A stretch of 64,000 nt of DNA, from positions 4,317,001 to 4,381,000 of the forward strand of contig NC_080062.1 of assembly GCF_026212465.1 (NCBI RefSeq). The letters are read 5' to 3'. The translations under genes were made by a program, and so were the position numbers. The DNA comes from Amaranthus tricolor. Its lineage: Eukaryota; Streptophyta; Magnoliopsida; Caryophyllales; Amaranthaceae. The notes below the pieces were generated by a model that made no database searches, had not been told where the DNA came from, and saw nothing but the letters and a program-made list of their open reading frames with translations. Positions 1-10,268 of the stretch are shown piece after piece (the first letter of the stretch is position 1; each line of letters starts with the position of its first letter).

Positions 1-2340
1 AATTCTTGCCCCTGTCTCCACCTGCTAGACAGCAGGATGGTATTTGAGTCAATGTAATTTTTGTTCTTTAGTGAAAAACTTCAGCTCTTGACAATGTAAA
101 CCTTATTTTTTGGAAAAAGTGTGTTAATTCCGCTCTGTTGCTTCATTGATAATCCTATATGATGAGCTGTTGAAAACTTTTGATTCATTCTTCTATTAGT
201 TGATTGCAACACTGAGTTTCTATGCATTCCATTAAGACAAATATTGCTGATGTTGAAGAAATGGAAATTAGGGTAGATAGAACTGTATAAACCCGACCTC
301 GTCTATTATTTGAACATGGAAAAACAAATTTGGAGCATTGTATTGAACCCTGTAGTAATTTGGTGATGTGTGATTGAGATAAAGGCAGTTGATTTCACTT
401 GTTTGTCGGAGTTTTTCTTTTGAGAAACGAAATATTAGAGTTTGTGGAACTAGGAGTCGTGAAAATTGTTGGAACCTGTGGAACTAGGAGTCGCGTAAAG
501 TATTTCATGAGAGAGAAGCTGCAAATGTTGGAAAAATAATACATGTAATCTCACGTCGAAAAATTAGAGAGGTTGACTAACGAAGTAGCATATAAGCTTA
601 ATGGACTACTATTACCAATTGGTTTTAGGATGAAACTTTATCGGGTTTGTGTGCAGCCAACTCTCCTCTTATGCGGATCATGTTGTGTATAAGCCCAATA
701 ACAAGTTTATCAGCGAAGACTTCTTGTATGATTATATGCAAGCCTTTCCTAAGTTTGTGTTTTCAGCGTATGTATCATGTTTTACTCTAATCACCTGTAA
801 TGGGTTCATCACTCCATTGCCCCATCCATGGCTATACTTAGACGAACCCTATTTGAAAGGTTAAATATGTCTGCATCAGTAAGTTTCACATGATCCAGAT
901 TCTTATTTAAGATTTAGTATCTCAATCATTCAACTACAATTTTGTTTATCGTCATGTTAGAGTGAACTAATTCTGTTGAGCAGTATTGGGACTGAGGTAA
1001 TTCGAAGCTACTCCCTCAGTCCCCTTAGGTTCACCTCAGGTCCTCATTTGACACTATGGGGTCAGAAGGCAATAACTAAAAGGGAGAGTAGGAGTTTCTT
1101 AAGTAGGAGACTGGATTCTTTACTCTTTCGGGACACTCAGCCTGACTCGCGTAGGTTGAAATCTCTTGTGGTTATACATCTATTACAAACAAAACTTTTC
1201 TACATATATGTTTGTAAATCGGAAATGACCTGCTAAGGTAAGCCGTAAGCCTGTTGCACATTTGAACTCGACTCGGTAGGAAGGCACTTTGAAGTTGAAA
1301 TGGATCAGCTACATGTTCTCGTGTGATGGTGTGTGACCTGCAACCCACTCCTTGGAAACTTGGGTTCAGCTAACTTAAGCTGCTTTCATCTGTTTCTTGG
1401 AATTGCATTGCTGTGAGTTATTCCTCAGGGCCCAGGGGAACAAGCTTGTACACAGTATCAGCTCTTATATAGCGAATAGCGATAAAACAAGTCATCAAGC
1501 CTTTAAGAAAGGCGACCTAAGTAGACTATATTCTCTAGGAATGACAAATAAATAAAGTTGTGAAATACGAAACGACATTGTTCTCAAGTTGAGCTTCCAT
1601 CCTCTTTACATTTTCTCACGTAATGAGAGCTTACATATAATGGAACGTAAGCATTCGTTCCACTTGAAATTAGAAAATCAAAATCATGAGTGTCTTAATA
1701 TTAATGATTGAATTTTCTTGATATGCTAGATACTTTATTACATTCTTTCACACCAGAGCTTTTTTAAGCCAAAATATATATGCAACACATCCTCTTTAAT
1801 ACATGATGTCAATTTTCCACTAGAAATGAGGTAAATAAAATTGTAAATCGTAATCATTTTGTCTCTTTACTTTCCAATATCATTTCAGAAAATCAACTCA
1901 ATTTAATACTGAAGCTGATGGTTGAAGCGGAAATCCAATACTAATTTTCAAATTTTGATCCTCGATTTCAATGTTTTCCCAAATGTGTGAGAGACATTAC
2001 ATATGTTTGACACCGACATCTATAGTCAAGTCACATACTACGGACCCTCTTTGTAATATAATTTTCATTTTTTTGTTTATTTATTTTTTTCATATGTTTA
2101 ACTAGAAGTGTTTAAATCAGACTTGAAAATTCGATATTTTTAATCTTGTAATCGAATTTGATTTAATACAACTTTTTAAAAATAAATTTAAAATTATGTA
2201 ATATGGTGTAGTTGAAATATAAAAGCACACGTTTAATCACATTTTCCTTGTAAATATCTGTGTTCATTATTAATTTTTCATCACCAAAGGTCATGGCTAC
2301 AATTGCCACTTGCATTACTATTAGAGCAAGAGTCAAATTA
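1..2340. other. Intergenic stretch, no gene recognised
   Basis: No open frame here has a recognisable domain, and the frames at 649-864 and 976-1236 have no family resemblance that I can see. The first few hundred bases could be the 3' untranslated end of a gene lying left of the window, but nothing proves it. Two small structures stand out. One is a 17-bp direct repeat (tgtggaactaggagtcg) at 443-459 and 477-493. The other is a perfect 10-bp inverted repeat (GGGACTGAGG / CCTCAGTCCC) at 988-997 and 1014-1023. Confidence 0.4.
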
Positions 2341-2371
2341 ACTTTTGAAGGCGCATAATGAGTGCCATGAT

Positions 2372-3075
2372 GATGGAGCAATAAGGAGGCAAGAAAAGGG
2401 GTGCATTGGAGATGTCTTGATCGAGGCAGCAACACCACGTGAAATCTCTATTATATCAAGTGACGAGTTTATAATTTCTTGGTGGTATTTTATTAATGTA
2501 TTGTTGAATTTTTTAATGAAATCTTTTAGTAAAATATAGTACTTCATCTATTTCAATATAGTACTTCATCTGTTGTCAACATCCTAACTCAATAATTAAT
2601 ATAGATAATTATGTATAATTAAAAAAATATTAAAAATATATATTAATAAACCTTATATTGAGAGTTTGAGACGAATCAAACAAGATCTCATTTGACTGTA
2701 TTTTAACGTGAGAATTAAAAATAAAATACAAATTAAGAATGATTGATAAATAGTAACCAAAAATAAATAGAACATTTAAAAAGAAACAGAAGGAGTACTA
2801 TTTGAAAATTAAGTAGGTGGCCAAGACACCATTTTTATCACTCTATATGCTTATGCTTAGTTCAATCAAGAGTTTTGATCTTTTTGCTTGTATGCGCATA
2901 CTTGGCTTCTTTTCATTTGGTAGCTCATTCAATGGTATACATCATTGATAAGAATGATGAAAATGCAAAGGAGAAGATGTGTCAATGGTGATGGAGCAAT
3001 AAAGAGGCAAGAAGGGGGGAGTGCATAGGGGATGTCTTGATCGAGGTTGCAACACCACGTGAAATCTCCATTATA
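2372..3075. repeat. Pair of diverged ~85-bp direct repeats
   Basis: Two copies of one segment lie about 620 bp apart in direct orientation, at 2372-2455 and 2990-3075. Both start with gatggagcaata, continue through gatgtcttgatcgagg and end with caacaccacgtgaaatctc. They differ by scattered substitutions and a small indel. The 238-bp MITE at 2561-2798 lies between them. The source of the segment is unknown. It could be a duplicated gene fragment, since the first copy lies in a 64-codon open frame, but I recognise no domain. Confidence 0.6.
2561..2798. mobile_element. Stowaway-like MITE (238 bp)
   Basis: The ends form an imperfect terminal inverted repeat: GTACTTCATCTGTT at the left and the complement of GTACTCCTTCTGTT at the right. 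TA dinucleotides flank both ends (2559-2560 and 2799-2800), as expected for Tc1/mariner-derived MITEs. The interior is AT-rich and non-coding. A partial copy of the left end also occurs just outside, near 2537-2551. Assignment rests on the ends and the TA flanks. Confidence 0.6.
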
Positions 3076-3516
3076 GTCAAATTGACAACTTTCTTTCATT
3101 ACATGAGGATAAAGGATAACAAGAATCCAATAAATGCTCTATCAACAGAAACAAATTCTTCAGAACTTTCAGATTCAATATTTAATAACTGCTCATTTGG
3201 TTGTTAAATTCACTCATTTCTTTCCATGAACAGTTTCATTTTAGTTCCTAGTCGACATATTTCTAAAAAAAAATCTTCAATTCATCTAATCTTCAATGTT
3301 TAGGTCTAAAATTAAAAGAGATTCAAGAATCAGTATGAGAATAAACCATAGATTTGATCAAATTTCACCAAAACCATCAAAATTAACGCCATAATCAAAG
3401 AAATGCAAACCAATTACTCATAACATGAAGCACAAATTCCATATACGATTCAGAAAAGTAAAACAATAAATTAACTCAAATACACAAAAACATTGATTAA
3501 TCCACTCATTCAACAA

Positions 3517-3972
3517 TCAATTATTATTATCATAATCAACAATTTCCCTATCAGTAACAGACCTTGAATGTTGAACAATAGAGCGACCAATAGAATTAAT
3601 CCAATCTTCCTTCTCTTTCTCGGAATCAGCAATAAAATACATGGTATCAGACCGTGTTGAAAGCTCAAAAGCAAATTGCCGATTCAATACATCTTCAGCA
3701 CCTTTAACGGTTAAACAAGTAGAAACCGGAATAACACCACGCGGTTTAGATGTTCGATTGATGATAGATTCTTTGAACCAAAACAGTTTTCCTTGTTTTA
3801 AGACAAACCAACGACGACGCCATGTTTTGATGTACTCACCTTGTTTGGTTAACCACCCAGTTCGTTCGGGTTCGATCCAGAATTGGATTCCATCGTAGTC
3901 TGAAGTTGGAGTGGATCCGATTGAATCGGTCCCTGTGATCCGGTTCAGTGCTGCTTGCCAGAGACTTGACAT
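3517..3972 (-). CDS. PH1: Pleckstrin homology domain protein 1 (AtPH1-like)
   Basis: This single-exon gene encodes 151 residues, close to the ~145 residues of Arabidopsis PH1. The protein is almost entirely one PH domain, roughly residues 37-135. Visible marks are the opening strand (ERTGWLTKQGEYIKTW), the basic RRRWFVLK segment that contacts phosphoinositide head groups in this family, and the closing amphipathic helix with its near-invariant tryptophan (EKEDWINSIG). Family members bind phosphoinositides and act at endosomal membranes; AtPH1 is linked to trafficking of a metal transporter. The start MSSLWQAA matches the short N-terminus typical of the family. Its upstream region is cut short: a MULE begins about 140 bp before the start codon, so promoter elements may lie inside or beyond that element. 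Confidence 0.93.
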   Translation of the reverse strand: MSSLWQAALNRITGTDSIGSTPTSDYDGIQFWIEPERTGWLTKQGEYIKTWRRRWFVLKQGKLFWFKESIINRTSKPRGVIPVSTCLTVKGAEDVLNRQFAFELSTRSDTMYFIADSEKEKEDWINSIGRSIVQHSRSVTDREIVDYDNNN

Positions 3973-4110
3973 TCAGAGGAATATGGGTACTTAGAAATGA
4001 AGGAGATAGATGATAGAGAGGCAGATATGGCCGATGGGTTTGTCTACTTTTTTTTTAGCCTCTATGGATTGTCTACTTTATTTGATGTTTATGTTTGCAT
4101 GATTTTTTTT

Positions 4111-4265
4111 GGGAAATTATCAATGGTGCCCTTATACTATTGAAAAATTACAATGGTACCGCACTGCATTTCAGTGGTACCCCCAATTATATGGTAATTA
4201 AAAACGTGACATTAAATGGTTAATTTTCCGTTAACTTTCATTAAAAACCAACCATGGTTTGTTTG
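4111..4265. repeat. Left terminal inverted repeat of the MULE
   Basis: This arm pairs with 7838-8006. The outermost ~50 bases are almost perfect, then substitutions and a small insertion accumulate inward. In MuDR-type elements the TIR carries the promoter of the adjacent gene. Here the transposase frame starts at 4693, after an apparent leader intron running from a donor near 4400 to an acceptor near 4686. Confidence 0.85.
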
Positions 4266-4692
4266 TGATTCATTTGCTTCCCTCTTCCTTTTCCCTCCTA
4301 ACCCGTATTTGCTTACTCTGTCTTCATCATCATCTCCCTGCGTTGATCACGCCATTGTTGAAGCTTCATCTTTCTCATTGCTGCTTTCGTTGACGTTGGT
4401 AAGTTCCCTATTCTTTCTTTCCTCATTTTTTTCTGTACATGCAAGATGTTCGGTTGTTTGAGTTATGACTCTAAATTTCAAGTAAAATGTCGCTTTTTTT
4501 TGATTTTGTCGTCCTAAAAGTTTCGATCTTTAGGCTTTGTTGTTGAATTTTGTGGTTTAAAGGACAATGTGAGTCGTTTTTGTAACGGAAAAGCCCTAAA
4601 ATTTAGGGCTTTTTTGAATTCTGATTTTGTTTGGCGTTGGATGATTGATGTGGTTTTTGTTTTTGTTTTTTTTTTGTGGTAACAGATTGTAA

Positions 4693-6953
4693 ATGGATGA
4701 TAGTGTGGTGTTGAAATTTGTGTACAAGGGTACAGAGACAGAAGTTTTTGTTGATGATGTCGACCTAGTTAACTTGCTAGACATGATTATTGATTATTGG
4801 GATACGGCTGAGAGGGAGGAACATTTGACGCCTGAACATCCCAGTTTTAGCTATGTATACAACAAGAAGCATGTTGAACTAGTTGATGATAAATCATTGC
4901 TGGAGATGTTTAGTAGAAATATGGGCAAGGATAGTATTTGCATCCATGTAGGGGATTCTAAACCTAATGCCCTATTAGATAATGCTAGGAGGCTTAGGGA
5001 AACCTTAAAGCAGAATGCACAGAAGAAAGAGGTGAGATCCAATGAAATTCCTGCAGAACTTGATGATGAAGATGATGATGATGTTGTTTTGATAATTCTA
5101 ACCCCAAGTCAATCTTATGAGGAGCCTCCTGTAGTGAGTGTTGAGGATGATGTGGACCCCATTCCAACTCCTGTAACACCTGAGAAACAACCTACTGATG
5201 ATGTGCCCTGTGAGGAGGAACCTGTAATAGTTGAGGAACATGCTGTTGAGGATGATATGGATAGTGATATTAATATAGAAGCGTACCCCATTCCAACCCC
5301 ACTGCAGATTTTGAAGCCCAAAGGCTGGAAACCACCAAAGACTGAGTTTAGGCCCAAGTTGCCTGTTTTGAGAAGGAGTAGAAGACATGTTGAGATAAAC
5401 CCACCATCCCCTGGCAACATCAATGATTTTATTATTGAAAATGTTGAGTTATTGAATGAGATAAACCAAGGTGATGAATTTAATAATGAAGCAAATGATG
5501 AAGTTAATGTAGAGGGTTCTAGAGCACAGACAACACAAAAGAAGACCCCATCAAAGAGGACACAAAAGAAAACATTAAACAAATCCCCAAATAAAACCCC
5601 GAAGACCATTGCTAAGAAAACCTTAAGCAAATTCCCAAACAAAAAAATCCCAAAGACCACCATGAGAAGAAAGGGAATTAAGAAGTGTTATTGGAGTGGA
5701 TGGGGCTCATTTAAAGGGTAATTATGGTGGGGTTTTGTTATCTGCAATTGCCCTTGATGGCAACAATGAAATGTTTCCAGTGGCATGGGGTATTGTCTCA
5801 TGTGAGGATGAAGAGAGTTGGAAGTTTTTCATTTGGCATCTTAAGCATGTATTAGAACCAAGTAAAAGAGGCGACAATTGGTGCATAATATCTGACAGAC
5901 AGAAGGTAACAACACTTATTACTTGGTAGTTCATTGATTATGCATAATCTATTAAACCTAATATGTTGTTTTCATATGCAGGGAATTGACAAGGCTCTCA
6001 CTGATTTGTGGCCTAAGGTGCAAAAAAGGTATTGTTGCAGACACCTTAGTGCCAACTGGAAGAAGTCTTTTCATGGGCCTAAGTTATGGCAATTGTATTG
6101 GCTAGCATGTGGGGCTTTCTCACCGTACACATTTGCAAAGGCTATGAATGAGATTGAAAAAAACAACCCTGCTGCAAGGATATGGCTTGCTAATTTGGGT
6201 CCACAGGAGAGATGGACAAAACATAGGTTTGACCCTGAATTGAAGTGTGATGTTAACACCACAAATTTTGTAGAAAGCTTCAATGCCACCCTAGGAACTG
6301 ATAGGTGTAAGCCAGTGTTAAGTTTGTTAGAGGGAATTAGGAGAGTAACAATGGTTAGGTTAGCAACAAGGAGGAAAAAGTGTGAAGAATGGGAGAGGCT
6401 GTGTCCAAATATTGCGAAGAGAGTTCAAGTATTATGCAATGAGAGTAGGTCATGCAGGGCTTTCATGTCTAGTCCAGGGGAGTATGAGGTGGTGGAGGGT
6501 AAATCAACTATGGCTGTCAGTTTAAACCAACGCACATGCCATTGCAATGTCTGGCAACTCACTGGGATACCATGTAGGCATGCAATGAGAGCGATACTTC
6601 ATGAAGGTCTTGATCCACAATCCTTGGTTGATGATTGGTATTCAGTAGAGAAATATAAGTTGACCTATCATTAGAGCATTAAACCTATCCCTGACCAGGG
6701 TAAGTGGCCACCAACTGAACACCCTGCTATACTACCTCCTGTGCTGAAAAGAGGTGTTGGTAGGCCTTGTAGGAACCGAAAGAGAGGTGATGATGAAGAG
6801 AGGAAGGCAAAGAGGAGGAAGAAAATTAAATGTGGGAAGTGTGGGGATTTTGGTCACAACAAGTCCAGCTGCAAGGGAGGGCCAACAAAAAAACAGAAGG
6901 CAGCAGCATCTTCTTCAACTTTGAAGTGCAAGGGAAAGAGCAAAGCAAAATGA
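4693..6953 (+). pseudogene. MULE transposase (mudrA type), disrupted
   Basis: The N-terminal part (4693-5721) opens with a PB1-like MuDR N-terminal domain (MDDSVVLKFVYKGTE), then a long acidic stretch and a lysine-rich, NLS-like repeat. The core continues in another frame from about 5687. It contains the MULE motif GVDGAHLKG (first catalytic Asp), ISDRQKG (second Asp), an NFVESFNA segment, and the SWIM zinc finger CHCNVW...GIPCRHAM. An intron at 5906-5981 keeps the frame. The C-terminus (6741-6953) has a GRP-like basic segment and a CCHC knuckle (CGKCGDFGHNKSSC). Breaks: the DNA-binding stretch normally lying between the acidic region and GVDGAHLKG is missing, the frame shifts at that junction (~5690), and a TAG stop (6672-6674) precedes the zinc knuckle. 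It is probably non-functional. Confidence 0.88.
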
Positions 6954-7308
6954 TTACTATCTGTGTTATGTGAATGTAATTACTTAACTTGTGACTTGAT
7001 ATGGATGAACAATACATTAATCCTATTTTGTATATGTAATGGATGAACAGTTGATCCTCTTTTTGTATAACTAATGGATGAACAGTAGATGTAAAATTAT
7101 GTAAAATTAAACCTCTGATGTAAAATTAATGTCGATTATGGATGCAAATTATGTATGCAAATTATGGATGAACAGCAGCGACTTCAAATTGCAAATTGAT
7201 CTAATTCCAAATTTTTTGATTTGATAAATACAACCTTACCTTTACAAGGTAAGAACCAACACAATACCTAAACTTACATATAAGGAAACCATTACAACGC
7301 TTACAATC

Positions 7309-7758
7309 TTACTTTACAGTCGCAAGAAAAACCAATAATAGGTAGAACATTACAACAAATTTCATGAAAATCAGAACCTTAAGTAAGCTATCAACCTTCT
7401 TGGACAGCCCTTCAACAGTAGCTTTGAGTTCATTAAATTGTTCGCCATTCAACATTACAGGAGCAGGTCCTTGTACCTCTGCAGGTGCAGCTTCCTCAAT
7501 GTTTTCCTTCAAATCAGCATCATAACCCCATTCAAATTCTTGGCACGACATACATTTGTAGTACATTCTTCCCAAATTGTTAATTGAACCCGAAACCCTA
7601 ATATCATAGAATTTTGTTGGGTCACAGCAACACTTCTTCAACCTTACCCAGCTATCACCAACTTCAATGGAATTAACGTTAGGGCTTCCATGTCGTCTTT
7701 TGGTATTACCCGAATACACCTTACCGCAGACTGATGAGATCCTTGAGGAAGCAGCCAT
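7309..7758 (-). CDS. GRF-like zinc-finger protein with coiled coil and C-terminal TM, carried by the MULE
   Basis: The chosen start (MAASSRISSVCG, 149 residues) is favoured over the ATG 26 codons upstream because the extra segment is a poorly structured Ser/Phe-rich leader. Residues ~40-80 resemble the GRF zinc finger of plant proteins called At4g04775-like. They show a Cys cluster (KKCCCDPTKF), then SINNLGRMYYKC and CQEFEW, where the family normally has NPGRRF..C and C..F.W. After that come a short coiled coil (EQFNELKATVEGLSKK) and a hydrophobic C-terminal helix (FMKFVVMFYLLLVFLA) that looks like a tail anchor. The frame is intact although the transposase next door is broken. Its role in the element is unknown. 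It could be an element-encoded accessory gene or a captured host gene. Confidence 0.65.
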   Translation of the reverse strand: MAASSRISSVCGKVYSGNTKRRHGSPNVNSIEVGDSWVRLKKCCCDPTKFYDIRVSGSINNLGRMYYKCMSCQEFEWGYDADLKENIEEAAPAEVQGPAPVMLNGEQFNELKATVEGLSKKVDSLLKVLIFMKFVVMFYLLLVFLATVK

Positions 7759-7837
7759 GGAAGCAGAGAAGGAAGAGGAGATGGAAAAGAGAAGAAGAAG
7801 ATCGTGTGTTTGAATTGATGCTGCATATTTAAACAAT

Positions 7838-8006
7838 TACAAACTAACCATGGTTAGGTTACATTCAAAAGTTAACGGACAGTTAACGGAATATTCATCA
7901 TTAATGTCACGGTTGTAATTACCATATAATTGGGGGGTACCACTGAAATGCAGTTGGGTACCATTGTAATTTTTCAATAGTACAAGGGCACCATTGATAA
8001 TTTCCC
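7838..8006. repeat. Right terminal inverted repeat of the MULE
   Basis: This is the inverted partner of 4111-4265. The minus-strand gene with start codon at 7758 begins just inside it. A TATA-like TTTAAATATG on the minus strand (about 7822-7831) lies at the inner edge of the repeat and could serve that gene. Confidence 0.8.
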
Positions 8007-8476
8007 TTTTTTTTTTAAATTTTATCTATTTATTTAATTATTTTACGAAAAATTATTAGAATAATCTAATTTTTTACTGATTTTTCTACAATAATCTCAA
8101 TTTTTTATAAAACATCAATAATTTCAATTATATGAAGTGTTAGCTAAGATTGTACCAAGATAACCTCAAACTTATACAACTAGTTATTTTGCATAAAAAT
8201 TTAAAAAGCAAATACAAAATTAAATTATAAAGAAATTGGAAAAAAAAAAAATCAAGTAAGTTAATTTTTGGATTATAAGTTTTAATTTTTAATATTTTTT
8301 ATTAAAAAGCAATTAATATGCAAAAAAGGTCAATATTTGGACAATAATGTTTTTTGGTAAATGACCCTAAAATTAGGATTATTTATGGTTAATTAAAAGT
8401 TTGAATTATTGTTGAAATCAATAATAAATTAGATTATTTCAGCTAATTTAGCCTTATTTGAATTAGGAAAAGTTGA
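8007..8476. other. AT-rich spacer between MULE and MLE
   Basis: This is AT-rich sequence with poly-T and poly-A runs. I find no gene, repeat boundary or regulatory motif that I can support here. Confidence 0.5.
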
Positions 8477-10268
8477 TACTCCCTCCGATCTTTATGTTTT
8501 TCCACTTTGGGTTTTCACACATATTAAGAAAGATAGAATCTTTGGTTGTAGTAGGTATTATTTTAATTAAATAGTAGTGTAAAGTAATAATTGTATTGGA
8601 AGTATAAGAGAGAAAATAAACATAAATAAAAGTAAAACAAAAAAAACTGATTTTATTAAAGTAATTAAAAAAGAGAGAGAACCATATATGGAGGGAAATT
8701 AACCAACTTTTCAAATTGGGGAAGTTTGAAGCTCTATTATAAAAAAAGAGGGAATTTAATCCCTCCATATAAAAAATAGAACAGCCATTAGAGGCCTTGC
8801 ATTGGCCAATTACACCTACATGGATTAACAATTAAATTTATTTTAATCAGAAATTACAATCAATAATATGAAAAAAATGACTTTACGAATTCCAAATCAG
8901 CCTATAATGGATGCTGTGAAAACAGTATACCAAAAATCAGTAAAACAGCCATACTTAACAGTCCACAAAGCCTTCAATTATCTTCAAAAACAGTAGTCTT
9001 AACAGTTTCTGAAAAAAATTAGTGCATCATTGCCCTTCAATGGCTTCAGGAAGTGAAGATGAGCAACAGGGGGCTTGGTACTTTGGATCAAATGCGTATG
9101 ATCTAGAGTCCAGTTCAGCATCAGAAGAAGAACCACAGAACATGGAAGAACAAGAACCACAACAACAAGATCATCATAAGCCAAGGCTCACAATGAGTTA
9201 AGGCATCTTTTTTTCCAAGAAATGTCGTCACTAAAAGTTAGTAACTCACTTTCTCATGGTACATTCAAACTGATTGCTCAAAAATACGGTTATCATCATA
9301 AAACCATAAGAAATTTATGGAAACAAGCAATTCAAACCAAAGAAGCAAACAAGCCATACATTGTAGAATCGAAGTACAAAAACTGTGGAAGAAAAAGAGT
9401 GGTGGTACCACCAAACATACTTGAGTCTAAACCAATGGGCGAACGTACTTGCATTAGAGATGTGGCAACATGTTTAGACTTGACACCATCAACGGTTTGG
9501 AGGTTGATAAAAAGAGGCGAGATAAATGCACATTCAAATCCATTACATCCCGCTTTAATCGATGCCAACAAAATAAGAAAGGTGGAATGGATTTTGAACC
9601 TTATCCAAAAAGACACCATTCAAAGACACCCAATATACAAAGCCATGTACGATTTTATTCACATCGAAGAGAAGTAGTTTTATTTAACCAAGAAAACGCA
9701 AAGGGTTTATTTAGCACACAAAGAAAAGGTCTCGTATAGGGCAGCGAAGTCATCAAAATTTATACCTAGGCCATGTTCTTAGGGGCGGTTGCAAGGCCTA
9801 TATGGAATTGATATGGCCAATGTACGTTTGATGGGAAAATTGAAATTTTCTCTTTCATCAATAGGGTGGCAGCACAAAGAGACTCAAACAATTGACCAAG
9901 GGGATCAATAGAGATTAAACCGACCGAATCAATTATTCAAGAGGTGTATAGGAGTATGCTTATACAACAACTCATTCCAGCTATACTAAGGAAATGACCA
10001 AGTGAAGGTTTGTCCATTATTTTTATTCAACAAGATAATGCAAGGGTTCATATCACAAATGATGATCCAATTTGGCAAACACAATAGGCAAGGGGGTCTA
10101 ACATTCATTCTCACACAACAACCTCCAAACAGTCCGGATTGTAACATTCTTGATTTGAGTTTCTTTAGGAGCATACAATCACTAATGTATAAAAAGATGA
10201 CCAAAAACATGACAAAATTAATCACAACAGTTGAAGATGCATCCGGAGAGTTACATCCAAAGACCTTA

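Larger units (their letters stand above)
4111..8006. mobile_element. Mutator-like element with long TIRs and two convergent genes
   Basis: The element is 3,896 bp. Its outer ends are inverted repeats beginning GGGAAATTATCAATGG. The first ~50 bp are nearly identical between arms, and similarity continues for about 155-165 bp (4111-4265 and 7838-8006) through a shared ACCATGGTT. Poly-T tracts of eight and ten bases flank it, consistent with the 8-9 bp target duplication of Mutator elements but not diagnostic because they are homopolymers. Inside are a mudrA-type transposase relic reading rightward and a small zinc-finger gene reading leftward, each starting next to one TIR. This copies the convergent plan of maize MuDR (mudrA/mudrB), although the second gene is not mudrB by sequence. 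Confidence 0.9.

Noticed and set aside
988..1023. 10-bp inverted repeat as a possible terminator or MITE end
   Set aside because: It is perfect but short. No matching far end or target duplication was found, and plant genes do not use such terminators.
5115..5663. 182-residue minus-strand open frame
   Set aside because: Antisense of the acidic/lysine-rich part of the MULE transposase, an effect of low-complexity codon use.
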